Source of the DNA: Epinephelus fuscoguttatus
Lineage: Eukaryota > Chordata > Actinopteri > Perciformes > Serranidae
DNA: 64,000 nt
Reading direction: 5' to 3'
NCBI RefSeq assembly: GCF_011397635.1
Contig: NC_064754.1
Span: 28,996,543 to 29,060,542, forward strand
In this document: in pieces, positions 1-13,389 of the stretch
Layout of the letters: every line of letters begins with the position of its first letter
Numbering within the stretch: the stretch's first letter is position 1
Position numbers and translations under genes: made by a program
The notes under the pieces: model-generated
Seen by the model: only the letters and a program-made list of their open reading frames with translations
Database searches by the model: none
Told to the model about the DNA's origin: nothing

Positions 1-2915
1 GCAACTAAAATAAGTTTGTGTTATGTAACCCAACAGATTGGTTAAGGCTGGGTATCCAAACAAGTAAGCTGCCTGTTTTAGTCATGAGTTCCCTTTGCTG
101 TTGCGTTTGATTGTGATGGCTTAAAAAAGTAAAGGTGCTGATATGAGAGTGGGCTTACTTATGCTATACACCATATTATGTTGGATGTCAAGGGCAGATA
201 GAAACAGATCCCACAAGACCTCTCTGTGGTGTACCTGGTGGAGCTTCATTGTGGTTAGCTGAGCCTTTTATTGGCGGCACTCGAGGTTAACGACATTTAA
301 ACTCTGGGTTTGTGTTCCTCTAAGTGTTGCGCCTCTTCTTTGAATGATGATCTCCTTTGAATAAAACCAACCACACAATGGACACAAAGCCTTAAATGGC
401 ACAGAGTCTCAGCGGCTAACAAATCGCAATAGAAAAACACAAGCGCTGCTAATGGAGTTAGTGGGCCCTGGTGGTATTAAGTCAACCACTATTATTGCTC
501 CACCATGTACAGTTTAAGAAACCTTGGAACAACCAGTCATCGTGTGCAGCTCGCTGGTCAGAACACAGAGCACAACAAGCTTTTTCTTTGGACATTTTAT
601 TCCTGCTCTGGCTCTTAAAATAGACACTGTAATAAAAACTATTCTCCATATTAATGTCAGACAGGGCACAAAATTACACCTAAGAGCAAACAGGGCCAAT
701 TTCAAGAACCCTTAAAGATAGTGTTGAATAATTTGAATATTTTGACCCCGAGTCCACACAGATGCAAGAGGGCTGTCGTCTGAGGGCCCTCGGGATGGGA
801 AAACCCAAAGATATTACTGAGTTACTGTAGAGGTTCTTCTGAGATGGTCTGTAACTACATTTTTAGTGGTAATCATTTTTACTTTGATCCAGGGCATTCA
901 AGTAGGAAACATAAATAACTGCTTCTCTTCAAATAAAACATTTATCATTTTATCATCACAGGCTACAGTTACAAAAAACACTAGTACCCATGTGTTTATT
1001 CTAATTAAAGGGGCACTGACTTAGAGGTCCAGTGTGTAGGATTAAGGGGGCTTTACTGGCAGAGATGGAATATAATATAACAAGTATTTTTTCTCTATTG
1101 TATAATCGCCTGATAATAAGAATTGTTGTGTTTTCATTTTCTAAGAATGAGCCATTTATATTTACAAAGGGAGCAGGTCCTTGTCAACGGAGTCCGCCAT
1201 GTTGCACTGCCATGTTTCTACAGTAACCCAGAATGGACAAACCAAACACTGGCTCTAGAAAGGGCCCTTTGCATTTTTGCATTTCCGCATCAGCCACCGT
1301 AGTTAACAGCCCCTCCACACTGAGCTGATCATCACTGGGAAAACATGGATTTTTAAAATGATGCTGCTTTATCCAGTATTTTTACTGGTTTGGGTCACCT
1401 GGAGAGGAGGTGATGCAGATAATTCAGCTCCTGGTAAAAACCTCCTGAACAATGAAATCTGAAGGAATCCTAACCAGGAGTTCACGCTTGGCAAACAGGA
1501 GAGGTTGCAGCTGGTTGAAATCTGTAATCCTCAGTGCTAGATGCCAGTATAAATACTAGAGGCCTTTTCACACCAAATGGGAAATTTTTGTGTGAATAAA
1601 TCACATGTTAATTTAATATTTGATCCAATCTTCCTCTATGAGCCCATCTACATGGAATCCATAAATTCTCATTTCTCGCAGTGCAGGGTTTTTTTCTCAA
1701 CAGTTGTTCTGATTTCTGCAAATTTCAGATGCTAATATGAAAACAAGCTAACTAAAAAAAAAAATAATGACTGATGCGATTATTAGATTTTTGTGGATGT
1801 CAGTGTCATAATTCTCTTCATACTGTCTCACACAACAATTGGGATATTGATCTCACAAAATAGTGCCCTCTTTGACCAATAAAAAAAGACTACAGAGACA
1901 ATGAAGATAAGGAGGACATACAGGGGCAACAAAAGTGGGGTAGACATACTTCACTGTCAAGGCAACAAAGGCATCACCCGTCATTTCCAAGTGCATTAGC
2001 TTACGTTATGATGTGGACATTAAACACATCAGAAATAACATGTAGCTGTTGTGAAAGATATACTATATAACCTGACCATATAGGATAAACAATAGTGTTA
2101 CATTGCTCCCTTTTACTATTACATTTACTAGCAATGAAAGCATATGAGCTTTCCTTGAGAAATCCACGAGCCCCGGAGCCACTCTATTATCAGCTGACCA
2201 TTGTAAACTGACCATCAAGGCTTTTATTAAAGGTCATGTATCACAAACATGCATATGATTAACACATTTGGACTCAGTTCAGTCCAGTCCAGAATGAACC
2301 AGTGCAATGAAGCTCAACATTTATACCTGTTACAATAATATGGCATCACCCACAGGAACTGCAACCACACCGGGTTATTGTAAACTTGGAATAATGAACC
2401 CATCTCTAGTGTGTAGAGCTGAGTGGTCATTAAACAACAATAAATTGATGATTGTGTGACGGTGAGAATTTTTCAGTGGAATGCACGGAATATGAATATT
2501 TGTGTCGGCTGGGTGTGAAAGGTTTGAATACGAAAAATTGACAAAGAATATTTTGTATTTTCATTTCGTCCCAGATGTGAAAAGGCCTTAAAGCTTGTAT
2601 GTGCACAGAGGTTGCTCGTTTATGTTTGTGTTGTGGTTTCTTTTATACTTGTCTGTAGTAAATTCATGTTGGTTTTCACTCATGTTTCAAACTCACTTCC
2701 CGACAGAAGTCGAATCAACCGAACAACTTGCTTGACGGCTACCCATAACATCCTTCTCTGTGTAGCTCTGCCGAGATGTTTACGTGTATATGTGGAGAAG
2801 TAGAATTAATAGTTAGCTTGTACTTGGGCACAGTGGTGCTGTGAGCTAAATGCTAACATTTCATGCTAACATGCTGATGTTTCGCAGCAGCCTGTTCTGA
2901 TTCCCACGTCATCAT
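1..2915. other. Gene-free stretch
   Basis: Short open frames here have no recognisable domain, no coding-like composition and no convincing splice sites. The DNA is AT-rich and of moderate complexity. I see no tRNA, no long repeat and no conserved-looking core. A 19-base segment beginning near 741 recurs near 4564. Confidence 0.5.
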
Positions 2916-3403
2916 ATACTGACACTTTGTCTCGCCTCCTCAGCACATAATACCAATAACAAAGGCACCCACTGGCTCTATGAGACAGGGGACAAGTGAT
3001 GGATGGGTCAAACAATCACAGACTTTTACCCAGGCCAACACTGTTTGAGTCCTGTGTGAATGAGTCAACATTCTTTTAACATTACCTTAACTAACTTTTA
3101 TAGATACATCTCATGTGAAACCTAACATTATGTAGCTTGTGTAGATACATGACGTCCTCATGTCTCTCACGTAATGTATTTACATCATGCTATATATGTA
3201 TTTTAACCTAAAACATGATGTTTTTCTTTCTAAACCTAACCAAGCAGTTTTGTTATCTACACCTTACCGTGACTGTTTGACAAACTTAACCATTTGTTAT
3301 GTGGGTTTCACTCAGACGAAAGCTGTGTGTCACATTTAGATGCTGAAGAACGCCTTGCATATTGGTATGACACACTGAGGAGGCGAGACGAGCGTTGGTA
3401 TTT
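2916..3403. mobile_element. Inverted-repeat (MITE-like) element
   Basis: The ends form an imperfect inverted repeat of about 30-40 bases. The left end holds CTCGCCTCCTCAG (2931-2943) followed by ATACCAAT, and the right end (3361-3390) carries their reverse complements. There is no transposase frame, so this is a non-autonomous element. Its interior holds a CTAAACCTAACCAAGCAG-type segment near 3227, related in sequence to the 27-bp units of the minisatellite at 36.6 kb, and a segment near 3000-3030 resembling 15190-15225. Confidence 0.55.
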
Positions 3404-4204
3404 AACCACCTAGGAATGAGAACGTATTGATTATGCCTACCATTAGTGGGTTGCTAATTAGCACTTAACACAGATTACACAGCAGAAAATGTCATTAATT
3501 TTGCAGGTATTAGGTGATTGGGTGGATTAAAAATTTGACCTGATGATGGTGCTATGAAGTCAGGGGATCACCAAAATTAATATAGTTCATCTAGTTTTTG
3601 AAATATATTACTCAAAACCACAAAAGTCAACATGGTGACGCTAAAGGAGAAGCAGGGAGGAAGTCATCAGAATTCATCCTCTGGGTCTTGACAAAGATGT
3701 GCCAACTGGCTGACGTTGATATCCCTGGAGCTACGCTGCTGGTGTGGCTAAAAACCGAACCAGAGAATTCATAATGCCATAAAAATGACAAAGTGAAATT
3801 AAAATACGTTTAAGCTTTAATTTCAAACAACGGACACTGCATTTTCCAATTACCAAAAAAAGCCATTTTAGCAAACCTGTAGAAAATTTGAACAATATCT
3901 GGTGTCTGTCTGCTGAAGGTAAAAAAACAAAAAAAAAACAAAAAAAAGAGGGAGAGAGATTACCGCAATTAAAATTTCAAGTTATCCCATCGAGTTAAGG
4001 GTCTTGTCTAATGCAGGGGAAATGGTGCTCGAATTGAAGTGTGCATTGGAAAATGAAAGGTTTTTGAAATTTACAATCATGGCACAGGCCAGGAGCAACT
4101 GGGTGTCCGGGTGGACATCTCTGGTGAAGCGATGGAGGGAGGGAGGGAGGGAGGGAGGGAGAGAGAGAGAAAGATTATACATATAAATTGTAAACGGTGT
4201 CGCA
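3404..4204. other. No gene; GA-rich simple repeat near its end
   Basis: No supported coding sequence. A purine-rich simple repeat of GGGA and GA units occupies about 4134-4171. The open frames that overlap it on both strands are products of low complexity. Confidence 0.45.
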
Positions 4205-4625
4205 GGGGCCAAATCTTGCCCGAGGCGGTGACTGCTTCATTTTGTGTTAAATTTCTTGACAGAAAGCCACCCGCGTGCTGGTGAATACTGAATGGTAATC
4301 AGAGCTGGTTGAATAAGTGCCTCCCCCTCCCTCTTCCATTACTGTGAATTAATTCGACTTTATTTATCCAATTTCTGGAGCTGACAGAATGTTAATTTGA
4401 GTTGAGATTTCTCTCTGCTGTTCTGCCTGTGACCCGTAGCCCTGGGATTGGCGTGTTGTAATAACCTGAATCTTTCACCAGAAGCTCCGATAATTGTTAC
4501 CTTATTAGCATGTAAATTGTTTAATTAATATTATTATGAAGAACCATATAATCCCTCCGTTACTTGACCCCGAGTCCACACACGAGCAGGCTTTCTGCAT
4601 TTCAATGTCTAGTTTTTAAATGGAC
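4205..4625. promoter_or_regulatory. Candidate conserved non-coding element
   Basis: This is complex, repeat-free sequence with many TAAT/ATTA homeodomain-type cores (for example TTTAATTAATATTATTATG near 4520) and no open frame of note. The texture, AT-rich but not simple, resembles vertebrate developmental enhancers. No alignment was possible, so this is inference from composition only. Confidence 0.3.
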
Positions 4626-5754
4626 TCTTTAATGTTGGCTGGTCGTCAGGCTGTTATAAACCCCCTTTCCCCAATCTCAGTGCAACTTTGAACGGCTTGA
4701 GAGGCGCTTTTGATGTCACCCCGTCTCTATCTCTCTCTTCCGCTCTCTCCATTCCCTTTTTATTTCTTTGCTGCTCTTTCTGATGTGTATTTATTTTCCT
4801 GCTGCCATTTTTGAACATCAAAATCCGACGCCTTCTTGTCATTTCCTTATAAAAGCTCTTTTTTTTAAAAAAAAGCCCCTCCTTCCCTCCACTTTCCCGT
4901 GGCTGTGCGAGCCAAACACATGCAGTGTTCGATGAAAAGCAGCCCTTGACATGAGGTCCTAAGAGACCGCAGCATTTAAATTCGCTTTTCTTCCTTCCTC
5001 CTCCTTTTTTTGCTGGGCACGAGTGACATTGTCAGATGCTAGCTTTAATTAATTTGATAATAAGATGGGCGACTCACACACAAGCCAGGGTTCGGCTTGC
5101 CTTGCCTCCAGCCTTCTTCCCCTCTCTCATCTCTCTGTGCAGACAACACAACCAAACCCACACTTAAGGGAAAATACACTGCGTGTGTAATGTCTGGCCC
5201 AGCTTTATGTTCACAATACCTCAGCACAGACTAATGCAGCAAACCCCTGTGCTGTGTATATATATCCAGTGGTCCTCTTGGTGTAATATATACAATATAT
5301 CCGTGATCAAAGCAACCTGAAGGGGGCGCTCCTGTTACAAAATTTGCATTTGGACATGCTAGACTGGCTGCAGCTTATCACAAAGATGTTAAATGTTTGA
5401 ATAGCTGCTTTGATCTTGTGATACTTTGACAAGTGGGGATTGGAAAGGGACAGGATTGCAGCTGTGAGCTTCACTTTATCCTTATTTGACCATCCAGGGC
5501 ATGCAGTGACCTGTGACCATATGCTGCGTTTAAAGAGCTCCCTTTATAGGAAGGCCTACAAAACACATGCTGTTTATTTGATTCCATATATTTTGGTGAT
5601 TTGCCAGCACAAACACAAACTGTTCCAGTGTGATCCCAGTTCCCACAGTTTAACTGTCCCTTCACTTGCTCGATCATTTTTAGATTTGAGTGAACATCTT
5701 GCAATGAGATCACTCTAGCCATGATACATTGATCCGCAACCTAAAATAAGTGTG
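4626..5754. other. No gene seen
   Basis: The first half is pyrimidine-rich (TCTC and TTCC runs between 4700 and 5130). The short frames on both strands look accidental. No splice-competent coding exon, RNA gene or strong repeat was recognised. Confidence 0.4.
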
Positions 5755-5945
5755 GGCCAGGGGTGTAAAGTAGCGGGGCAATGGCGCCTTCCCAACTTTC
5801 TATCCACTCTACTTTCAGCTTCCTTGCTTGGACAACACCTATCTCTAAACTTGGCCTTCATTAGGATCTCACCTACAGACCTGTAAGGTTTATGAGCCAG
5901 AGGCCTAAAGTAGGGGGTCCAATGGCGCCCTCCCTATTAACAGCT
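5755..5945 (+). repeat. Local direct duplication
   Basis: Two copies of a roughly 30-base segment with the shape 'TAAAGTAG-GGGG-CAATGGCGCC' lie at about 5766-5791 and 5906-5931, about 140 bases apart. The intervening sequence has no coding features. Confidence 0.45.
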
Positions 5946-5989
5946 ACATCCTTGATTCTGCCAATTCCAACCATACATGTGCAGTGTTG

Positions 5990-6480
5990 AAAACCACTGA
6001 CTGTTTCAAAATAATGGACATAGCCACTGCAACATCATCCACTGGTTTGTAGACTCCCATTTTGATACCTCGAGTTTGGCATTTAGACCATCGCCATCTT
6101 GTATTTTTGGAGCCAGGAGTGACTATATTTGGATGAGAGGCTGGAGCTATGGATGAGCGAGGGGTGGATCTGACTCCTAGACTGTAGCAACGCCTTGCAG
6201 ACAGCCTGTCACTAAAAGCAGACATGTCCTTAACAATGCATAACTTTAAGCCGTGATAAAATGTAAACGTGTGAGTTATATGAATATTCACCTCCTGTAC
6301 AGTTGTCATGAATGTTAAAATTAGCTATAGAAACCAAAACAGTTTTTTGCACCAGACTGTAAACATTTTTTATTGCTGCTGTAAAGTTTTGATTGATTAG
6401 CTTTTGGAGCCAGCCTCAACTGGCCATCTGACAAAGTGCGTTTTTTGGCACTTCCGTGTTGGCTTGATTTTTCAATCCTA
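5990..6480 (+). repeat. Dispersed repeat family, copy 1
   Basis: This stretch is homologous in the same orientation to 28365-28880. Both carry, in order, an ACTGGTTTGTAGA/ATTGGTTTGTGGA block, the shared word TCAAGTTTGGCATTT (here TCGAGTTTGGCATTT), a GCCATCTTG block, a GAGGGGT block and a final ACCAGACTGTAA/ACCAGGCTGTAA block. No protein is encoded. It is probably a non-autonomous DNA transposon. Confidence 0.6.
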
Positions 6481-8959
6481 GAGATTAATGCTTGGTTGAG
6501 ACAGGGTCAGAATTGTCATAGCACCAGAGGTCATTTTCTCTAGTGTAACCACAAGTCCGAAATTCACTTTTGGTTTACACCAAATATTTTGCATTTGGTG
6601 CAAATTAGTTTTACATCATGATGTTAGCATTGCCTCACAGAGCCTCTACCAAGGCTGTAGACTGTTGACAGATGATCTACAGTGCCAGCTATCAGTCATT
6701 TACCAGTAGTGGCCTACATCAGGATGGGCCCAGACATCACAGTTTGCTGGTGTGCACAGGCTGTGCAGTACAACAACAGTCTCACACTGCTGACCACTGA
6801 GCAGCTCCACAAAACAAGTTTGGGGCTTTACTCTTTGCTCAGAAGCGTTGAGCTTTGGGTAGTGAGGAAGTGGTGAGTTTTAGTCTTTTACTTTCTCAAC
6901 TGTTTTTCCTGCCAGTCCAGAAATATTCCAGTCAAAACCCCAGCTCCCTTATATTTATAGACCACCGCTGCCGCCAGACTCCATATATATGTTTTACATA
7001 TAGAATCAAAGAATCAAAGCTGCGCTCGTGACCGCACATTAGCAAATAAGCTCCCAAAATAAAACTATTTTAAATTTATGCAATTCAGCTAATTTTTAAC
7101 CAAGGCTGATCTGAGGCAAGGCTTGTGAATATTTAAGGTTTGGATTAGAGTTTATTTGATCACGATGTTGATTTTTAAGATCACTTCAGACTACTGCTGG
7201 CTGCTGGTCCCTCTTGTTTTTGCCAATGTTATTATTTTCATTATTATTCCTACCATAAAATCAGCCTTTCCATTCATAAAGATAAACAACATTTTTGCAC
7301 ATAGGTCTATTCCTTTGCCCAGGTTCCTCACGTTTTTGGATAATGGTGACACTACAGTGTCTAAAGTTAAAAAAAAAATGTAAAACTCATAGCAGAACAC
7401 TTGTACGTGCTACAACTTTGTGACTTTCATGAAAATATAGCCCCAGCTGAGCTTTGACCTGGCAGGGATTATGTAGTCCATTAGTCTGTCCTTCTCAAAA
7501 ACTGTAAAACTAATCAAACATCCTGCATCTTTGACTCAACTGACACCAAACTCACTCCCCTGCATCTTCTGACTGTCCTCCATTAAGGATCCTGCCAGAC
7601 TTCTGAAACAGCCAAATCCAAATCTCCACTGTTCATAAAAAGGTTAACATTTCCATGACTTTTTAGAGGCAGTGTGGTAAATTTCATAATTATATCTCAA
7701 AAACTGAATTTGCTGCAGTCAATGGAAATAAGAGCAACTTTAAACATCAGTTTGTTACTTACAGAGCAACCAATCTTTGTGAAAATAATTTACAGAAATA
7801 CAAGTACAAAAAAATGCTTATTGTTGTCATGTTATTGCGCCAGAACTGGGGCGAAAATTAGTGCGTCCATCTGGATATCATGTTTCCATCACTGCTGATC
7901 GGAGCCAATCAGAGCTGGAGCTGATAAATACCAGTGACTACTGTGGTGTCATTTGTCTTGGGAATGAATAGCAATTGTAACCTGTCCTATTTTTGTCCAG
8001 TGGAAGAGGAGCTACAGTGAGCAAGCATGCAGGAAACAAGGGTGCTGAAATCAAAGCAGCTAAATGGAATTCAGCCATCATTAAATGTATTATTCACACC
8101 TGTGTTTTTTCTGCTGTGACATGTTAAAATGTCTTCTGTGAAAAAGGCCTATTGCACCGTGTGGATTTGAGACGAGATTTCCAAGATCATTTCAATTTAA
8201 AAGTTTTATTCAGTTATGGTACAGTCAGCTTTGACCCTCCTGTATTTCTAATTCTACTTCCTCCTCTATCATTTTTCATCTTCCTCCTCTTCCTCCTCAA
8301 AATGCAGCTATAATTTAAGCTCTGTACTTGAGCCAAAGTATGTTTGTGTCCACTACACTGTACTTCACCTGAGGTTACCTGTCCTGTGGGGATACATGCC
8401 CTAAACAATCTAATGTAGGTCAGTTACATTCGCATTGCTATAAGGACATTGAAATATTATTACTGAACATTTACAGGAAGCTGCCCTGGTGCCAAGAAAC
8501 CTCTTTTTTAGAGGAAAACAATAAATGTGTGACCATGTAGGTTACTACACAGAAGAATAAAAATCTCCTTTGAGCCACAAAACCCTCAATATGCCTCTTG
8601 AGAGGAGGAATCAAGTCATATTTACTTTTTAATTAGTAAACTAAGGTGAAGCAGTGGAGAGTTAATTACTCAATTACTGCATACAAGTTAATTTTTAACT
8701 ATCTGAAATGAAGTCAGTCATTATTTAGGCGATTGGTTGATAATTAAGAGTCTAATCTAAATGAATTGTTGGGAGGCGTTTTTTGATCCTGCAGTGTGCT
8801 TTGTGCAGCCTAAAACCAGGAGAGGATGCCATTGCAATTAAAAGTGAAGGGATTTAATGTATTGATGTTGTTTTTTTTCCCCACAAATCTTTTTCCTGAC
8901 ACATAATGGAAGCTTTGATCATTTAGAAAAGGAAAGAACCCATTTCCAGGCGAGTGTGT
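6481..8959. other. No gene seen
   Basis: Only short open frames lacking splice-compatible partners occur. The sequence is AT-rich with scattered A- and T-runs. From about 8600 the texture becomes cleaner and TAAT-rich, grading into the candidate regulatory cluster that follows. Confidence 0.4.
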
Positions 8960-9140
8960 TTTAGCTCCCTCTCTCTATGCAATTATGACTTTTGCTCCAT
9001 CTAATTATGAGCGTAATTGTGCCTCTGACAGAATATTGGGAGGAAATGCAAATTGTGATTGATTTAAAGTTATTTGCTTTAATTCACCTCTTGTTTGATA
9101 GATTAAACGTGAAGCTTTGAAATCACAAGTCTCCCTGTGC

Positions 9141-9150
<10 letters not shown>

Positions 9151-9189
<39 letters not shown>
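9151..9189. repeat. (TA)n microsatellite
   Basis: An uninterrupted TA tract preceded directly by a short GT tract (9140-9152). Confidence 0.95.
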
Positions 9190-9191
<2 letters not shown>

Positions 9192-9657
9192 AAATGAGTG
9201 TGAACAAAAGCCAAACTTCCTCTGGAGCCATAATTCCATTTCAATTAAAAGTAACTTATCACCTTTTCCTAAAACGTGCTTAATATGCCAAAAATGTTCT
9301 ATGCTTGAAAGAGTCCAAAATGCCATTTTAATTGTTATCGGCGAGTCAGATCTCCCCCCCTTCTCTCTCCCTCTTTCCCTCTTTCTTCTGCCCACCCCCA
9401 CCCCCCTTTCTTCCTTGGCTGTCTTGGCACAAGCCGCACGGAAATAGACCTAATTAACCCCCCTAGCCCACAGGGAAATCCGCTATGCAAATTAACATTT
9501 TCAAAATATAGTAATGATATAATTTGAGAAATGGTGACGCCAATTTTTCATGCACTGGCTCGGAGTAGTTGCATATACATTTTAGCAGCCCAGTCAATAA
9601 TTTTCTTCTCATCTCTTAATCATCTGGAAAGTGTGCGTGCACGTGAGTGTGTGTGGG

Positions 9658-9661
<4 letters not shown>

Positions 9662-9697
<36 letters not shown>
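9662..9697. repeat. (GT)n microsatellite
   Basis: An uninterrupted GT dinucleotide tract of about 18 units inside the candidate regulatory cluster. Confidence 0.95.
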
Positions 9698-9698
<1 letters not shown>

Positions 9699-9990
9699 AG
9701 GGGGGTTGTTAAAACAAATGCTCCGATCTGATGGGCACAGAGGAAGAATGGATCAGCCTATTCGGCCACTGGCTGGCTACTGGAGCCCAACAAAACCATC
9801 TGCCGGGAGTGAAGCGGTGGAGGGGTGGAAGGAAGGAGGAGAAAAGAGCTCAGCTTAAAGCCGCACTGTAAACGAGGAAAGATGTTTTAATTAGGAAGCA
9901 AGTTCACGCGCGTCTCATTTAAATCACTTTAATGAAAAGCTCAGTCAGAGTGGCCTGTGTGCACTGCAATGAAAGGACTAATGCTGTTTG

Positions 9991-11460
9991 AGACAAAGGT
10001 GTTTTCTTTGGTCCACGTTTTGTTTTCTCAACTAACCTCATGTCCTCTCACCCTTGTAATTCCAACTTATAGTACAAGAACCGCCTCAGTTGACTTAGTA
10101 TTCAAAGATATTTAATCTAATACAAATACTGATGTTTCTATTGGGTTTCAAGTGTGTCACAGGAATATTTGAACACCCAATTTAGTATAACAATGACATG
10201 TATTAAGAGGCAACAACAGTGGGTTCAGGTACAGAATGTAAATGTTTGACGCAAGTACAAAATTCCAGCCCAGATACAACTACAAAATACAGAGGTAGTG
10301 TGTACATTGTACTCATTCAGGGAAAGAGATGATATTTTCATCACTGTAAAACAAACACTGTGACTTGTATTTATGACTTGAGTCAGATAACGGAAGGTTG
10401 TTTTGACTCAAATGGACCCTCTTAGATGACCAGCTCACACATTTTCATGGCATATCAAGGGAGAAGGTTTCATTTTGACAGTGGGGCGACAGTTTGGGGC
10501 CCTCTGCCAGAAAATTTTGATCATGATTTTCTGCATTCTGGTTCATTTGCATGCACCAATTTGTGTATTTTCTGTACCCATTTATGGCGTAAATGTCTTT
10601 AAATTTTGCCAAAATAAAAGTCATCTGCTACTTTTGTGCTTTTATTGGACGGAGGGAGGGGAGGGAGGACTGGGACATGTTGTCATCCCCTGCATCCCAC
10701 CCAAGATCTACGCCTACGACCCATTATGTAACTTTGGGCCCTCCTGCATCCCTGCTTTGCTGAAAAAATTTACATACTACTCCCCCAAAATTCTATGCCT
10801 ATGGCTACAAGAGCCCATTAAATTTAGATATTTTCTTAAATCCTAGATTAAAACTGATTGATATAGGTGTTCACATTTTCTTCTGAAATTTATTCTTTAA
10901 AATCCTGTCAATATTTTACATTATCCACCATCAACTGATGCTTATGTCCATGTTGCAATATTCACTGACATACGTGCAGGTGTGCATTCAGTTAAACATC
11001 ACATTGTCACCATACAGTAGGCTATACAAGTTACGGATTAAAGACAGACTAAAAACACATAATGAAACTGAGCCACTTAACTGTGGATAATCACTTAAAC
11101 TATAACTTGTTCATCAATATTGTGTTTGCATGATTATCAGAATGATCCTGGAATTAATACACTTTCTCCTTTACACTATAGTTTAAGTTCAGGGCTCTTT
11201 ATTTGTCAAACAGCCACTTTTAGAGCCATTTTTCTTGCAGCATGTTTCTGTATTAGTCATGACAGCATGCAGTCGATGGCACGCAGCCAAAATGACAGGA
11301 CAGTTTAAGCAATTAATGCTCAAAGATATCAGCCTGTGAGTGAAATAATTTCAGATAAACTGCCAGTCCACCAAGCACAGCCTGACGATACCCTCTGGAA
11401 TATCCCATCCTAACATATGCCTAATTGTTTACCACTGCTTGTTTACATAAATACAAAATG
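9991..11460. other. No gene seen
   Basis: A 123-codon open frame at 10475-10846 has unusual composition (Cys, Pro, Phe and Leu rich), no domain that I recognise and no convincing start context, so I do not call it a gene. The rest is AT-rich with no clear repeat. Confidence 0.4.
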
Positions 11461-11526
11461 TTGCAGGGGAGGAGGGGAGAGGGGGGAGAGGGTGGTGGGT
11501 GGTGGGTGGGTGGGTGGGTGGGGGGG
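11461..11526 (+). repeat. G-rich tract with quadruplex potential
   Basis: Runs of GGGG, GGGTGG and GGTGGGTGGG repeat across the tract and end in seven consecutive Gs. Four or more G-runs separated by one to three bases meet the usual G-quadruplex pattern on the plus strand. It lies just upstream of a candidate regulatory block. Confidence 0.7.
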
Positions 11527-11544
11527 ACGAGGAGAGTCAGTACA

Positions 11545-11690
11545 CTATAAGACAGAGCCGGAGAATTAATAACAATTTGTGGCAGATAATTACTTATCAA
11601 TTAAAGCTGTTATCCTGCCTAATTAGGCAACGTTCATTAAATTCAGCCAATTTAAACCTTAATCAAAGTTAGCAGGGCCTGACAGCAGAG
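11545..11690. promoter_or_regulatory. Candidate conserved non-coding element
   Basis: About 145 bases of complex, TAAT-rich sequence (AATTAATAACAATTTG, CCTAATTAGGCAACG and AATTTAAACC words) with no coding capacity. It lies between a G-rich tract and a coding-free stretch. The palindromic CTAATTAG core suits homeodomain dimers. Not tested by alignment. Confidence 0.35.
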
Positions 11691-13040
11691 CGAGGATCAG
11701 TGGAGGAGCGCCCCCCAGTGGAAGAGAGGGAAAGGAGGAGGCCCTCAGGGTGTGTATGTGTGCATGTGTGAGTTTCTTTCTTTTTTTTTTTGTGCATTAT
11801 TTTGTATTGCTCTGAGAATGAATAGAATAATATATGAATTATTACTCTATTGTTGTGTAAGCAGAAAGGATTACTCATCTAAATAAATGTATACATTTAA
11901 AATGTACAATATCTCCGTTAAGTATTTTAATCAAATGGAAATACTAAGGTGCTAACCTGCAAGGAGGCAAAAACTGAGCTGCTTGGCGCACATCAACCCC
12001 CCATTCTTTCTCTATTTGTGCAGTATTTCTATGTTGGAACATTACATGGCCCAGGGTTTTCTGAGGGGCAATCTGACTTAACATAAACTTATTAATCAGG
12101 AAACTGTGCCTCTGTATCAGCTGAAATAATAAACTTCTGCAAATTAGATTTTGATCCAGACATGGCCTAAAGGTCAGGTGATAAAGTAGGACCCACATGA
12201 ATCATATCGGCTGATATTTTGATTTGGTAATGCATACTGTACACAAACATAAACTGTAAACATCAAAGTCACACAAAAAAACAAGTTCAAATGTTCTGTT
12301 TCACTTTGAAACCATCTCAGGAGCAGGCAAAGGTGTAGGGAAACAACAGTAAATAAACACCAGGTGTGTGTCAGCTGAGGTTGATGATGTCACAGGCCTA
12401 AATTTTTAGTATGATAAGCAACAAATATGAAGACACTAAACTCTGGATGTTGATGTGTTGATGCTAAAGTGTGTAACTGTTCTGTAGTTTTTTTTTAGAG
12501 AGTTACTGTAAAATTACAAAACAAACAAAAAAGCCAAACAAAACCAGGGGCTTTTAGGGGCCCCATGGGGTCTGGGGTCCTGTAGCAGTTGTCCCCTTTG
12601 TCTGGCTCCAGCCTCAAATGCCTCAAAAATTAAACTGATGTAATGCGTAAATGCAGTAAGTTACTTTCCACGAATGATGATGAAGATAATTCTTATCATT
12701 ATTTTCATGCAATAGTGTAAGAGATACTCAAGCAGTAATATCACAATGATAACAAAAATTGCTGTTGCATTCGAAATGTTATTTAAGTAAAAGTACAACA
12801 GTAAAATGCAGGTCTATTATTATTATTAATATCTCAGTCCCCAGAGTGGTGTGTAAATTTAGCTGTCAAGTAAACAGAAATGTAGCTTCACAGAGTAGAA
12901 GTAGAAAACTGGGGATACTCAAATGAGGAGGGCCTACCTCGAATTTGTACTTAGAAGGAAGCAAGCAAATAAAAAGTTACTTTCTTCCAGTGGTTATTAT
13001 TTATTAATTTTACAAAAGCCCTAGTAACAATCTGCCCTCG
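11691..13040. other. No gene seen
   Basis: Short open frames only. The stretch is AT-rich with A-runs near 12270 and 12520, and the GGGGCCCCATGGGG-type word near 12560 looks like part of an old repeat. Confidence 0.4.
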
Positions 13041-13119
13041 TGCACACAGTGGCTGGAGGTGTTCACCCTGTGGCCCCGTCAGCTCTGGTTGTTAAAGCCT
13101 TCACTTCCAAGAACTGTTG

Positions 13120-13351
13120 TGGCCAATTGACAACAAAGCACGCGCTTCTCGGGGCGCCTCGGCACGAGGAACGAGTTAATTAATATTGGCTCTTGTTTGG
13201 TCTAGTTAATGAATGAGTGAATTATGCACCTCTGGGACACCGCCTTCCCAATCGCTTTAAATTATCCCCCGCACCCCCTCTCCCGACATTGTCCTCCAAT
13301 TTCCCCACTCTGATCCTGCACTGATGGGGTCCCTGTCACCAACCACACCAC

Positions 13352-13389
<38 letters not shown>

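Larger units (their letters stand above)
8960..9990. promoter_or_regulatory. Candidate non-coding regulatory cluster
   Basis: Three blocks of complex, TAAT-rich non-coding DNA (about 8985-9130, 9240-9350 and 9430-9545) plus one at 9850-9950. They include octamer-like ATGCAAAT words (9046 and 9484 regions), which suit POU and homeodomain factors. The blocks are separated by a GT/TA microsatellite (9140-9189), a C/T-rich run and a GT microsatellite (9662-9697). No coding frame explains them. Regulatory function is inferred from texture and motif density. Confidence 0.35.

Noticed and set aside
9005-9858. Open frames containing Tyr-Ile or Cys-Val runs
   Set aside because: Translations of TA and GT microsatellites.
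10475-10846. 123-codon plus-strand open frame
   Set aside because: Odd Cys/Phe/Pro-rich composition, no recognised domain and no splice partner, in repeat-like DNA; length alone is not enough.
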